Assembly (NCBI RefSeq): GCF_001544555.2
Contig: NZ_FCOK02000078.1
Location: forward strand, 1 to 47,672
DNA from: Caballeronia udeis
GTDB lineage: Bacteria; Pseudomonadota; Gammaproteobacteria; Burkholderiales; Burkholderiaceae
Direction of reading: 5' to 3'
DNA: 47,672 nt
Shown here: in pieces, positions 16,764 through 25,567 of the stretch
Layout of the letters: every line of letters starts with the position of its first letter
How positions within the stretch are numbered: the first letter of the stretch is position 1
Program-made: the position numbers and the translations under genes
The notes under the pieces: generated by a model
The model's database searches: none
What the model was told of the DNA's origin: nothing
The model's input: the letters and a program-made list of their open reading frames with translations, nothing else

Positions 16764-16976
16764 TCAATAGAATTTCTTGGGCAACTGCGCGCGACGGATC
16801 TGCTTGCGCAGGCGAGCAACAGCAGCAGCTTTCTTGCGCTTGCGCTCGGTGGTCGGCTTTTCATAAGCCATACGCGACTTCAGTTCCTGAATCAGGCCGG
16901 TACGTTCGACGGTGCGACGGAAACGGCGCATGGCGACGTCGAAAGGCTCGTTCTCTTTCAACAATACTTTAGTCAT
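16764..16976 (-). CDS. rpsU: 30S ribosomal protein S21
   Basis: This 70-residue protein begins TKVLLKENEPFDVAMRRFRR and ends in a basic tail (AAVARLRKQIRRAQLPKKFY), as expected for bS21. The protein sits on the small-subunit platform near the anti-Shine-Dalgarno end of 16S rRNA and helps initiation. The ATG at 16976 is the conserved start; an upstream in-frame extension is not family sequence. The upstream region carries a TACAAT -10 candidate on the minus strand at 17024-17029. Here rpsU is not next to dnaG or rpoD. Many Burkholderiaceae carry more than one S21 copy, so this may be one of several. Confidence 0.97.
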   Translation of the reverse strand: MTKVLLKENEPFDVAMRRFRRTVERTGLIQELKSRMAYEKPTTERKRKKAAAVARLRKQIRRAQLPKKFY

Positions 16977-17023
16977 TGATATCTCAGTTGGTCTGGCCCT
17001 GCCAGAAAATTGGGCAAAACACA

Positions 17024-17029
17024 ATTGTA
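17024..17029 (-). promoter_or_regulatory. candidate -10 element of rpsU
   Basis: TACAAT on the minus strand lies 48 bases upstream of the rpsU start, in an AT-rich pocket. No clear -35 hexamer is seen at 17 bases, so this is only a candidate. Confidence 0.35.
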
Positions 17030-17196
17030 CACTTTTTGGAGCCTTAATTACAGGCTGGTGAACAATGGGACGCACTTCGCCGCTCGGGAATGCCATCGTA
17101 TGTCTTTGATAAAAGACAACAATCCCGGATTACCCGGGTGGCGGCTTACGGTTATCGGCTGTTTGCGCAAAGGTGCACCGAGCCCAATTCGAAACG

Positions 17197-17544
17197 TCAA
17201 AAGCCCCGGCCGCGACCCGGTTTTGTGTCGGTGGAATTTGGAATTTCGAGGAAATCCACTTGATCGACAATCAGGTCGGACGTGGGAAGTGCCACGCACG
17301 GAAGAATCCAGCCGTCGGCTTTTTCGTCCGCACTCAGACCCGGCCAGTCGATCCGATACTGCACCGTGCCATCGACCAGGCGGCACAGGCACGCGCGGCA
17401 CGTGCCGTTGCGGCACGAACTCGACAAGCGCAGCCGGTCAAGCGCGGCGGCTTCGAGGATCGTGGTCTGCCCGGTCGACGCGAAGCTGCGCCCCGACGGC
17501 AGCAGCGTGATCGTGAAAGACGGTGGATGGTCGGCGGTGCTCAT
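17197..17544 (-). CDS. 2Fe-2S plant-type ferredoxin
   Basis: This 115-residue protein has a chloroplast-type [2Fe-2S] domain. The ligands are C44, C49 and C52 in SSCRNGTCRAC, and C83 in WILPCVA. A further cysteine (C54) is present next to the cluster loop. It should be a soluble one-electron carrier; the partner enzyme is not encoded nearby. The ATG at 17544 is chosen, while a GTG at 17553 directly after the upstream stop would add three residues. It follows the YigZ-family gene without a gap, so the two probably form an operon. The tail after residue 102 is poorly conserved in composition. Confidence 0.88.
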   Translation of the reverse strand: MSTADHPPSFTITLLPSGRSFASTGQTTILEAAALDRLRLSSSCRNGTCRACLCRLVDGTVQYRIDWPGLSADEKADGWILPCVALPTSDLIVDQVDFLEIPNSTDTKPGRGRGF

Positions 17545-17553
17545 GATGCTCAC

Positions 17554-18147
17554 TCAGGGCGTTTTGGCAATGGCCGCACGGCCGTGGGTCAGGTCACGGA
17601 TAATGTCAGCCGCCTGATCGCGCACGGCAAGCGGCATCCGGATTGACAGGCGGACGGTCATGCCGTAGCCGGGTTCATCGAGTGCATGGCCTTCCTGTTC
17701 AACCCAGCGCCGCACCCGCGCTTCGTCGGCGTAATCCACTTCCACTTCCAGCAGGCCGAGCGGCACGCGTTCGATGCGTTCGGCCAGTTGCATCGCGGTT
17801 GCAATGGCGTCGGTGTAAGCGCGCACCAGACCGCCCGCGCCGAGTTTGATACCGCCGTAGTAGCGCACGACGGCAGCCAGCACGCCGTCCACTTCATGGT
17901 GGCGCAGCACCTCCAGGATCGGCCGGCCGGCGGTGCCGGAAGGCTCGCCATCGTCCGACATGCCGGATTCGCCGCCCGCCAGCAGCGCCCAGCAGACATG
18001 CGTGGCACCGGGGTGCAGGGCGCGCAGCGTATCGAGTTCGAGCATTGCAGCGGCGCGATCGGCGACGGGTATTGCCAGTGCGATAAAACGGCTTTTGCGA
18101 ATGTCGATTTCGGCACTGACGGCGGCAGCGAGGGTGTAAGTGGGCAA
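17554..18147 (-). CDS. yigZ: YigZ/IMPACT family protein (UPF0029)
   Basis: This 197-residue protein has the family's two signature blocks, MSDDGEPSGTAGRPIL (about residues 63-78) and VVRYYGGIKLGAGGLVRAY (about 92-110), in the N-terminal UPF0029 domain. A C-terminal ferredoxin-like domain follows (GLLEVEVDYADEARVRRWVEQ). The N-terminal KSRFIA is also typical. Members are conserved from bacteria to the mammalian translation regulator IMPACT; the bacterial role is unsettled. Its stop sits directly before the ferredoxin gene. Confidence 0.93.
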   Translation of the reverse strand: MPTYTLAAAVSAEIDIRKSRFIALAIPVADRAAAMLELDTLRALHPGATHVCWALLAGGESGMSDDGEPSGTAGRPILEVLRHHEVDGVLAAVVRYYGGIKLGAGGLVRAYTDAIATAMQLAERIERVPLGLLEVEVDYADEARVRRWVEQEGHALDEPGYGMTVRLSIRMPLAVRDQAADIIRDLTHGRAAIAKTP

Positions 18148-18262
18148 CTAAAGCTCAGACTGTAAGAGAGGCGACCGGAAGGTCGTGATGCAATGGTATG
18201 GCCAAAGGACGCTGCGGCCGCGAACTATCCCGAGATGATCCGCGAGCGCCTGATAGCGTGCC

Positions 18263-18808
18263 TCATTTCTGCGGAATCAACGCCTTGTCTTCGCCGAGCG
18301 ACCGTTGCATGAGCACCGTGTCCACCCATTGGCCGTGTTTGTAGCCCACCTTGCGCAGCACGCCGACATGCTCGAATCCAAGGCGTGCATGCAGCGCGAT
18401 CGACCCGGCATTGCCGCTGTTGCCAATCACCGCCACGAGTTCGCGCCACGGTCCCGCATCGCAACGTTCGATCAGCGCCGTCAGCAGTGCGAGACCGAGA
18501 CCGCGGCCGCCGAAGCCATCGGCTATGTACACCGAATCCTCGATCGTGTGCCGATACGCCGACCTCGGCCGATACGCGGTCGCATACGTGTAACCCACCA
18601 CCACGCCATCCATTTCAGCCACGAGGTAAGGCAGGCCTGCACCGGTGATTGAAGCGTGCCGGCGACGCATTTCGTCGGCGTCCGGTGGCATTTCCTCGAA
18701 GGTCGCCAGCGCATGCTGCACGTAGTGGGCGTAAATGCGGGTGATCGTATCGAAATCGGCGGCTTTCGCGTCGCGGATTGTGAGAGCGCTGGCTTCGTTC
18801 AATGCCAT
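18263..18808 (-). CDS. GNAT family N-acetyltransferase (phosphinothricin acetyltransferase-like)
   Basis: This 181-residue GNAT protein has an N-terminal IRDAKAADFDTITRIYAHYV strand-helix, the FEEMPPDADEMRRR segment, and the core VVGYTYATAYRPRSAYRHTIEDSVYIADGFGGRGLGLALL, where GFGGRGLG is the acetyl-CoA pyrophosphate loop. The ending KVGYKHGQWVDTVLMQRSL is typical of the Pat/MnaT group. Members acetylate phosphinothricin, methionine sulfone or related amino acids; the real substrate is unknown. The start at 18808 has no strong ribosome-binding site. The gene is isolated, with 115 bases to yigZ. Confidence 0.9.
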   Translation of the reverse strand: MALNEASALTIRDAKAADFDTITRIYAHYVQHALATFEEMPPDADEMRRRHASITGAGLPYLVAEMDGVVVGYTYATAYRPRSAYRHTIEDSVYIADGFGGRGLGLALLTALIERCDAGPWRELVAVIGNSGNAGSIALHARLGFEHVGVLRKVGYKHGQWVDTVLMQRSLGEDKALIPQK

Positions 18809-19293
18809 TGAGTGCCTCCATGGTTTTGGCGTTGATCGGACGACGATCGGACGATGAGCGGATGATGAGAAAGGTCATCATCCGCAGGTTCGATTTTCTC
18901 ACGAGTATCGGACTCATCCGCCATTTGCCAGACGTCTGCGCATTCGCGCGGGAAAAGCATCGAGCCGGCGTGCGCCAGCCCACCAAAGCAGGCAATTCCC
19001 GGGCCGCGAAGCATTGAAGCCCGGTGCACCCCGCCGCTAAACTGAGTCGTTTGCCGGGGCGACGCCACATCGATCCGGAACTAACCCCGGACCCAGGCAA
19101 GGCAAGATGTAAAACAGGGATACGGTTGTCAGCCATGTGGACACGATTGACGGCACGAACAACCGGACCACGAACTAACGGCGCGAGCAACCCAGCCTTG
19201 ACGAAACCGCGCACGACGCAGCAGATGTCATCAGGTGCCTCATTCAAAACTATTATGCAGCGCGTATCCGGCGCAAAGGCGTCGCGAAATGAA
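18809..19293. other. long spacer between the acetyltransferase and the EAL gene
   Basis: No gene is supported in these 485 bases. The frame of the EAL protein stays open upstream to 19024, but that extension (rich in R, T, P and charged residues) reads like untranslated sequence. A short direct repeat GATCGGACGA occurs at 18834-18843 and 18845-18854. The region must hold promoters for both flanking genes. Confidence 0.45.
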
Positions 19294-20523
19294 ATGCCCA
19301 CGATGATCACGTTCAGACACAGCGGGCGCGTAGCGTTCCTGGCGGGCATCGTGCTGATCGCCGCTTTGCTGCCGGGGGTATTGTGCGTGCTGTTTGCGCC
19401 GGGCGTGGACGAACGTGTCGCCACAGCCCGGGAAGCCGCCGCGCTCGAGAGCTATGTCGTGCACATGGTCGACACCGGTGCAATCCGCTTGATCGGCAAC
19501 ACGTCGGTGCCCGCAACGTCCAGGCTGTTTGTCCAGTTTCCGGTACCCGGATTCGCCGCCATGGCGATGCTCCCGAACCCCAACACGGCCCGTCGCGGCT
19601 ACGAATCAGCGAAGGCGGCAAGCGCGGCAAACGTCGTGAACACGTCGGACGCGACCTTCGGCGAACGCCTGCGCGCGTTGCCCTGGACCTGGCTGCTGGC
19701 GGGCGTGGCGGGCGGCCTGGCGCTCTCCGCGTGGCTGGGCCTGTTGATGGTGCGCCGTCTCTCGCCGGTCGGCCAGCTTAGCGACGCCGTGCGCAGGCAT
19801 CAGTTCATCGTCGCGTATCAGCCGATTGTCGACCTTGCCACGCGCCGCTGTATTGGCGCTGAAGCGCTTGTCCGCTGGAAGCACCAGAACCGGATCGTGC
19901 GCCCCGATCACTTCATTCCGCTCGCGGAGCATCGCGGCCTGATCCAGGCCATCACGGACCAGGTATTCGACACTATCCTGCTCGAACTCGGCGAGTTCCT
20001 GCAGCAGTACAGCGAGCTCTACGTGTCGATCAACCTGAGCGCGCCGGACCTGACTTCGCGGCGGTTCCTGGAGCGGCTGACGCCGGCGCTTGCGGCCGCG
20101 AACATTGCGCCGCAGCAGATCCGGATCGAGGCGACCGAGCGCTGTTTTCTCGACGCCGACGCCGCCAAGGAAGTGATCCAGGCGTTCCGCGACGCGGGCC
20201 ATCCGGTGTATATCGACGACTTCGGGACGGGTTATTCGAGCCTTTCGCACCTGCAGAATTTCCACGTGGACGCGTTGAAGATCGACAAGTCTTTCGTCGA
20301 TACCGTTGGCCAGGACGCGGCGTCCAGCAGCGTGGCGTCACACATTATCGACATGGCGTTGACGCTGCAAGTCCAGGTGGTGGCCGAAGGGATCGAGCGG
20401 GAGGAACAGGCGTGTTACCTGCGCACGCGCGGCGCCCAATTCGGGCAAGGCTGGCTCTTTTCCGCGCCACTGACAGCGCCGGATTTTATTCGCTATGTAG
20501 GGCGTGGTCTCGCGACGGTGTAG
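19294..20523 (+). CDS. membrane-anchored EAL-domain cyclic-di-GMP phosphodiesterase
   Basis: This 409-residue protein has a membrane helix (about 12-33), a short periplasmic segment (about 35-130) and a second helix (about 132-152). The cytoplasmic EAL domain keeps the catalytic set: EALVRW (E near residue 190), SINLSAPD, the IEATERC glutamate, IDDFGTGYSSL, KIDKSFV and VAEGIE. It should therefore be an active c-di-GMP hydrolase under periplasmic control. The sensor segment has no cysteines, so it is not the CSS-motif domain seen in many such proteins. The start is uncertain: ATG 19303 or upstream ATGs are possible, and none has a strong ribosome-binding site. Confidence 0.88.
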   Translation: MPTMITFRHSGRVAFLAGIVLIAALLPGVLCVLFAPGVDERVATAREAAALESYVVHMVDTGAIRLIGNTSVPATSRLFVQFPVPGFAAMAMLPNPNTARRGYESAKAASAANVVNTSDATFGERLRALPWTWLLAGVAGGLALSAWLGLLMVRRLSPVGQLSDAVRRHQFIVAYQPIVDLATRRCIGAEALVRWKHQNRIVRPDHFIPLAEHRGLIQAITDQVFDTILLELGEFLQQYSELYVSINLSAPDLTSRRFLERLTPALAAANIAPQQIRIEATERCFLDADAAKEVIQAFRDAGHPVYIDDFGTGYSSLSHLQNFHVDALKIDKSFVDTVGQDAASSSVASHIIDMALTLQVQVVAEGIEREEQACYLRTRGAQFGQGWLFSAPLTAPDFIRYVGRGLATV

Positions 20524-20550
20524 GCTTGGCTCATTTTCCACCTCAGGGCA

Positions 20551-20997
20551 ATGACCATGACCACCAGGATGACCGACCCGGTCGCGACCGCGTTTCTCAA
20601 GGACGTGCGCCATCCGCTGCTGGCGCTGCACCGTAGCATTCTCGACGAATTGCGCACCCGTCACGAAGCCGAATTCGGCGCGGTGTCGCCCGGAGAGTTC
20701 CTGCAGATCGTGATCAACGGCAGCGCTTATAAATGGCTTGGCCCGCTGTCCACGCTGATCGCGGCGCTCGACGACGTACTCGACTCCATCGACGACAAAG
20801 ACGCCACGCCCGACGCCCGTGTAGACATGGCGCACGCGGTCACGGCCATGTTCGGTGCGAAGGGCCGCAACGCCGCTTTCGACGCCCAATTCCTGCCGAT
20901 GCTGCAAACCAGTCCCGAGGTTGCGATAGCCAATGGCGGCGTGGCGCAGCAAGTGCGGGCCGTGATGCCCACGCCCGTGCCCGCCGCAAAGGACTGA
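20551..20997 (+). CDS. hypothetical protein, helical and acidic
   Basis: I do not recognise this 148-residue protein as a named family. It looks mostly helical and soluble (PLLALHRSILDELRTRHEAEFG, FLQIVINGSAYKWLGPLSTLIAALDDVLDSIDD), with an Ala/Pro-rich tail and no signal peptide. Base composition and codon use look like its neighbours, and it starts 27 bases after the EAL gene. It may therefore share that transcript and could be a partner in c-di-GMP signalling, which is inference from position only. ATGs at 20551, 20557 and 20569 are all possible starts. Confidence 0.75.
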   Translation: MTMTTRMTDPVATAFLKDVRHPLLALHRSILDELRTRHEAEFGAVSPGEFLQIVINGSAYKWLGPLSTLIAALDDVLDSIDDKDATPDARVDMAHAVTAMFGAKGRNAAFDAQFLPMLQTSPEVAIANGGVAQQVRAVMPTPVPAAKD

Positions 20998-21138
20998 GCA
21001 TTGACCATTGGTTCGGCGGCCGGGCGAGGGCGTTTGTCCCTATGCCTGCCCGCCGGCAGCTTTCGGTAGAATCCGCAGCCATGATCGACAGAGGGCCGGG
21101 TTTCAGACCGGCCAGACCCACTTTCCGGGGAGAACGCG

Positions 21139-21954
21139 TTGGACTCATCCGCACAAAATGCTGCATCGGCCGCCGCGCAGAACGCCGCGGTCAAACTCGT
21201 CGCACGCGATATCCACAAGCGCTTCGGCGAGAACGAGGTGCTCAAGGGCGTCTCGCTAGCAGCCAACGCCGGCGATGTGATCAGCATCATCGGGTCAAGC
21301 GGCTCGGGCAAAAGTACTTTCCTGCGCTGCATCAACTTCCTGGAACGGCCGAACGCCGGCGAGATCATCGTCGACGGCGAGCCGGTGCGCACGAAAACCG
21401 ATCGCATGGGCAATCTCGAAGTCGCGGACCACAAGCAGTTGCAGCGCGTGCGCACGAAGCTCGCGATGGTGTTCCAGCACTTCAATTTGTGGGCGCACAT
21501 GACGTCGATTGAAAACGTCATGGAAGCGCCCATGCACGTGCTGGGGTTGTCGAAGAAGGAGGCGAGCGAACGCGCCCGCGAATGCCTGGAGAAGGTCGGG
21601 CTGGCGCCGAAGGTGGAGAAGCAATATCCGTCACATCTGTCCGGCGGGCAGCAGCAGCGGGTCGCCATTGCCCGGGCGCTTGCCATGCATCCCGACGTGA
21701 TGCTCTTCGATGAACCCACCTCCGCGCTCGATCCCGAGCTGGTGGGAGAAGTGCTGAAAGTGATGCAGAAGCTGGCCGAAGAAGGCCGCACGATGATCGT
21801 CGTGACGCACGAGATGGGCTTTGCGCGCAATGTATCGAATCATGTGATGTTTCTGCATCAGGGCCGCACCGAAGAAGAGGGCGCGCCGGCTGACGTCCTG
21901 AGCACGCCCAATAGCGAGCGGCTGCGGCAATTCCTGTCCGGTAGTCTCAAGTAA
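21139..21954 (+). CDS. polar amino-acid ABC transporter ATPase (HisP/AotP-like)
   Basis: This 271-residue ABC ATPase has Walker A GSSGSGKST (52-60), the Q-loop MVFQHFNLWAHMTS, signature LSGGQQQR (about 172-179), Walker B VMLFDEPTSALD (about 190-201) and the H-loop VVTHEMGF. The NLWAHMTSIENVMEAP and EEEGAP segments are typical of the histidine/arginine/ornithine group. It starts at TTG (21139) with GGGGAGA eight bases upstream. No permease or binding-protein gene lies beside it, so it must pair with subunits encoded elsewhere. Its place before the arginine-degradation genes suggests arginine or ornithine uptake. Confidence 0.9.
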   Translation: MDSSAQNAASAAAQNAAVKLVARDIHKRFGENEVLKGVSLAANAGDVISIIGSSGSGKSTFLRCINFLERPNAGEIIVDGEPVRTKTDRMGNLEVADHKQLQRVRTKLAMVFQHFNLWAHMTSIENVMEAPMHVLGLSKKEASERARECLEKVGLAPKVEKQYPSHLSGGQQQRVAIARALAMHPDVMLFDEPTSALDPELVGEVLKVMQKLAEEGRTMIVVTHEMGFARNVSNHVMFLHQGRTEEEGAPADVLSTPNSERLRQFLSGSLK

Positions 21955-22156
21955 GGCTGGACTCATCAGCGCGGGCTCCGGCATGGCTGCGAGACCCTGG
22001 CGGAGCGATCCCGTGCAATATGCAGCGGCAGGCCGGACGCCGGTGTCTTGCGACTGACTTACAAACGTAAATGCCCTGGAATACCATGAAACCTTGTCGC
22101 GTTCCCGCAAGACGCGGCGCCCGCGCGCGCCTACCATCTGATAACGATGTGTAAGT

Positions 22157-22180
22157 CTGGAACATAAGCTGGAACATAAG
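22157..22180. repeat. 12-bp perfect tandem duplication upstream of astC
   Basis: CTGGAACATAAG occurs twice in direct succession, followed by another CTG, ending 31 bases before the astC start. It lies within the likely leader or promoter of the arginine succinyltransferase operon. Confidence 0.8.
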
Positions 22181-22211
22181 CTGACTACCCGAACAGGCAA
22201 AGGAGCGATTC

Positions 22212-23423
22212 ATGACGGATCTCAAGGTAACGCGCGGTACGTTCGACGAAGTGATGGTGCCTCTTTTCTCCCCGGCGAATTTCGTGCCGGATCGCGGACT
22301 CGGTTCGCGCGTGTGGGATACGGAAGGCCGTGACTATGTCGATTTCGCCGGCGGTATCGCGGTGACGGCGCTGGGTCATGCGCATCCCGAACTGCTGAAA
22401 GTGCTCCACGATCAAGGCCAGAAGCTCTGGCATATCGGCAACGGCTATACCAACGAGCCCGTGCTGCGGCTTGCAACTCGCTTGACCAATCTCACCTTCG
22501 CCGACCGCGCGTTCTTCGCGAATTCCGGCGCCGAAGCGAACGAAGCCGCGCTGAAACTCGCGCGCCGTTACGCTATCGACAACACCGGTCCGCAGAAAGT
22601 CGAAATCATTTCGTTCACGCAGTCGTTCCACGGCCGGACGCTGTTCACCGTCAGCGTGGGCGGCCAGCCGAAATATGCCGAAGGCTTCGGCCCGACGCCG
22701 CAAGGCATCACGCATCTTCCCTATAACGACCTGGCCGCCGCCCGTGCTGCAATTGGTCCGCAAACCTGCGCGGTGATTGTCGAGCCGGTGCAGGGCGAAG
22801 GCGGCGTGTTGCCCGCCGATCCCGCGTTCCTCCAGGGTCTGCGCGAAGCCTGCGACCAGCACGGCGCACTGCTGATTTTTGACGAGGTACAAACGGGCGT
22901 GGGCCGTACCGGCTCGTTCTACGCGTACATGGGCTACGGCGTGACGCCGGACATCCTCACGACCGCGAAGGCGCTTGGCAACGGCTTCCCGATCGGCGCG
23001 ATGCTGACCACGGACAAGATCGCCGCGCATTTCAAGGTCGGCGTGCACGGCACGACATACGGCGGCAATCCGCTGGGCGCGGCTATTGCGGACAAGGTGG
23101 TTGAATTGATCAGCGACCCTGCCGTGCTCGAAGGCGTGCAGCAGCGCAGCGTTGCGATCAAGGCGCATCTGAAGCGAATCGATGAGCGTTTCTCCGTGTT
23201 CAAGGAGATTCGCGGCAAGGGTCTCCTGATCGGCGCCGAACTCGCCGATGCCTACAAGGACCGCGCGAAGGACGTGCTCAACGCCGCCGCGAAACACGGT
23301 GTGATCATGCTGATTGCGGGGCCAAACGTGCTGCGTTTCGCACCGTCCCTGATCATGCCGATGGCCGATCTCGACGAAGGTTTCGCGCGCATCGAAAAGG
23401 CTATCGCCGACGTGGCGCATTGA
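22212..23423 (+). CDS. astC: succinylornithine/acetylornithine aminotransferase
   Basis: This 403-residue class-III PLP aminotransferase is the first gene of the arginine succinyltransferase operon. It converts N2-succinylornithine plus 2-oxoglutarate to succinylglutamate semialdehyde and glutamate. Motifs: NSGAEANEAALKLAR, SFHGRTLFTVSVGGQ, the LIFDEVQTGVGRTG strand and TTAKALGNGFPIGA with the PLP lysine K253. The enzyme (also called AruC) can serve as ArgD in arginine synthesis too. The ATG has AAAGGAG upstream. The order astC-aruF-aruG-astD-astB-astE matches the Pseudomonas aru cluster. Confidence 0.95.
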   Translation: MTDLKVTRGTFDEVMVPLFSPANFVPDRGLGSRVWDTEGRDYVDFAGGIAVTALGHAHPELLKVLHDQGQKLWHIGNGYTNEPVLRLATRLTNLTFADRAFFANSGAEANEAALKLARRYAIDNTGPQKVEIISFTQSFHGRTLFTVSVGGQPKYAEGFGPTPQGITHLPYNDLAAARAAIGPQTCAVIVEPVQGEGGVLPADPAFLQGLREACDQHGALLIFDEVQTGVGRTGSFYAYMGYGVTPDILTTAKALGNGFPIGAMLTTDKIAAHFKVGVHGTTYGGNPLGAAIADKVVELISDPAVLEGVQQRSVAIKAHLKRIDERFSVFKEIRGKGLLIGAELADAYKDRAKDVLNAAAKHGVIMLIAGPNVLRFAPSLIMPMADLDEGFARIEKAIADVAH

Positions 23424-23466
23424 ACGTGCGCACTTCGGCATCTTCTCTAAACCAACGGAACCGCCG

Positions 23467-24522
23467 ATGTTAATCGTCCGCCCCGCAAGACTCGCCGATC
23501 TCGACGCGCTCGAACGGATGGCGAATGCCGCGCATCCGGTGCTGCATTCGCTGCCGCGTGACCGTCATGTGCTGGAAACGCGCGTTGCGCTCTCCGAAGA
23601 CTCGTTTCGCGCGGAAGTCGAGTTTCCGGGCGAGGAGTTTTATCTGTTCGTGCTCGAGGAAACGGCGACGGGCGAGCTGCTTGGCACGTCGAGTATTGTC
23701 GCGTCGGCGGGATATTCCGAGCCGTTCTACGCGTTCCGCAATGACGCACTGATTCACGCGTCGCGTGAACTCAAGGTGAACCGCAAGATCCACGCGCTCA
23801 CCATGTCGCATGAACTCACGGGCAAGAGCCGCCTGACGGGTTTCTACATTGACCCATCGGTGCGCGAAGCCACGCACGATGCTGCCGCGCATCTGCTCTC
23901 GCGTGCCCGCATGATGTACGTGGCCGCGAACCGCAAGCGTTTCTCCGACGACGTCTTCTCGCTGATGCTCGGCGTCACCGACGAAGCGGGTGTATCGCCG
24001 TTCTGGGAAGCGGTCGGGCGCAAGTTCTTCGGCCGCGACTTTGAGCAGGTCGAGCTGGAATCGGGCGGCCGGAGCCGTACGTTTATTGCAGAGGTGATGC
24101 CGAGTTATCCGCTCTACGTGCCGCTGTTGCCGCCTGAAGCGCAAAGAGTGCTGGGCGAGCCGGACGACGGTGCGTTGCTCGCGTATGACATCCACCTTGA
24201 AGAAGGTTTCGAGCCGGATCGTTTCGTCGATATCTTCGATGCCGGTCCGGTCCTGACCGTCGCGGTGGATCGCAGTGCGTCCGTGCTGGCGAACGAAGTT
24301 CGCGCCGTGCGGACCGCGCAGGATGACACGGGCACGTCGGGTACGCCGTACCTGATTGCAGCGGGCGGCGCGCACGCGTTTCGATGCGCTTTAGTCAATC
24401 TGCCTTCCTCGCGCGCGACCGGTGCACCGCTGTCCGCGGAACTCTGCAAGGTTTTAAGCGTGAAAGATTCCGATACGGTGCGTTGTGTGCCGCTTCATCA
24501 GGCTTCGGGAGAATTGCAATGA
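23467..24522 (+). CDS. aruF: arginine/ornithine N-succinyltransferase, alpha subunit
   Basis: This 351-residue AstA-family protein transfers succinate from succinyl-CoA to arginine (and ornithine) as part of a heteromer with AruG. Family features are the N-terminal LIVRPARLADLDALERMA, SRLTGFYIDP, ARMMYVAANRKRF, the SPFWEAVGRKFF block and FVDIFDAGPVLT. Its next-door paralogue is clearly homologous, as expected for the two-subunit form found in Pseudomonas and Burkholderia, whereas E. coli has a single AstA. The start lies 43 bases after astC. The stop overlaps the aruG start as ATGA. Confidence 0.94.
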   Translation: MLIVRPARLADLDALERMANAAHPVLHSLPRDRHVLETRVALSEDSFRAEVEFPGEEFYLFVLEETATGELLGTSSIVASAGYSEPFYAFRNDALIHASRELKVNRKIHALTMSHELTGKSRLTGFYIDPSVREATHDAAAHLLSRARMMYVAANRKRFSDDVFSLMLGVTDEAGVSPFWEAVGRKFFGRDFEQVELESGGRSRTFIAEVMPSYPLYVPLLPPEAQRVLGEPDDGALLAYDIHLEEGFEPDRFVDIFDAGPVLTVAVDRSASVLANEVRAVRTAQDDTGTSGTPYLIAAGGAHAFRCALVNLPSSRATGAPLSAELCKVLSVKDSDTVRCVPLHQASGELQ

Positions 24523-25556
24523 TCGTTGTCCGCTGCGTGCAGCCTGGAGATGTCGACGCGCTCGTCGCGCTCGCGCACGAGACCGGACCGGGACTCACCA
24601 CCTTCAAGCCGGATCGCGATGCGCTGACCGCGCGTGTTGAACGGGCACGACGCACCCTCGCCGATGAAGCTGAAGCGTTCGAAGCAGGGTATCTGTTCGC
24701 GATGGAAGACACCGCGACAGGCGATATTGCCGGTGTGTGCGGTATTGAAACCGAGGTCGGGCTGGAGCAGCCGTTTTATAACTATCGGGTTTCGACAGTC
24801 GTGCATGCCAGCCGGGATCTCGGCGTGTGGACCAAGATGTCGCTGCTCAACATCTCGCACGATCTGACAGGTTACGCGGAAGTCTGCTCGCTGTTCCTGA
24901 GCCCGCGATATCGCACGGCGGGCGTGGGCGGTTTGCTGTCACGTTCGCGCTTCATGTTTATCGCGCAATTCCGCGAGCGTTTCCCGGAACGCCTGTGTGC
25001 TGAACTGCGCGGTCACTTCGATGAAAGCGGCGCGTCGCCATTCTGGCAGGCGGTCGGATCGCACTTTTACCAGATCGATTTCAACGCCGCCGACTATCTC
25101 AGCTCGCACGGCAAGAAGTCGTTCCTCGCCGAGTTGATGCCGCGGTATCCGGTCTATCTCGCGATGCTGCCGGAAGACGCGCAAGCGGCGGTCGGGTTGA
25201 CGCATCGCGACACCATGCCCGCGCGCAAGATGCTCGAAACTGAAGGTCTGCGCTACGAAAATCATGTCGATATCTTCGATGCCGGTCCCGTCCTCGAATG
25301 TCACGTAGCCGACCTGCGTACGGTGCGCGAGAGCGTGCTGGTGACGGTGCGCGTGGGTGAGCGTGCCGGGCACGGCGAGGCTCGCAGCCTGGTATCGAAT
25401 ACATCGCTTGACGACTTCCGCTGTGGCGCAACCTTCGGCGTGCCCGAAGACGGTTTCTTTCTGCTGACCCCGGAAGAAGCCGCGGCGCTGCGCGTACAAG
25501 CCGGTGATACGGTGCGTGTGCTGGCATCGCAACCACGCGCCAGGAACGCAAGTTAA
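24519..25556 (+). CDS. aruG: arginine N-succinyltransferase, beta subunit
   Basis: This 345-residue AstA-family protein is the partner of AruF. It shares the pattern VVRCVQPGDVDALVALAHETGPGLTTFKPDRDAL, EVCSLFLSPRYR, the SPFWQAVGSHFYQIDF block and HVDIFDAGPVLECH. The GLTTFKPD segment is closer to the E. coli AstA start than that of AruF. The ATG at 24519 overlaps the aruF stop by four bases; a longer upstream frame reads aruF DNA and is not real. It continues to astD with an 11-base gap. Confidence 0.94.
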   Translation: MIVVRCVQPGDVDALVALAHETGPGLTTFKPDRDALTARVERARRTLADEAEAFEAGYLFAMEDTATGDIAGVCGIETEVGLEQPFYNYRVSTVVHASRDLGVWTKMSLLNISHDLTGYAEVCSLFLSPRYRTAGVGGLLSRSRFMFIAQFRERFPERLCAELRGHFDESGASPFWQAVGSHFYQIDFNAADYLSSHGKKSFLAELMPRYPVYLAMLPEDAQAAVGLTHRDTMPARKMLETEGLRYENHVDIFDAGPVLECHVADLRTVRESVLVTVRVGERAGHGEARSLVSNTSLDDFRCGATFGVPEDGFFLLTPEEAAALRVQAGDTVRVLASQPRARNAS

Positions 25557-25567
25557 GGATAACGAAC

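Noticed and set aside
22185..23441. A 418-codon minus-strand frame across astC
   Set aside because: Antisense shadow of a clear aminotransferase with no ribosome-binding site or family features.
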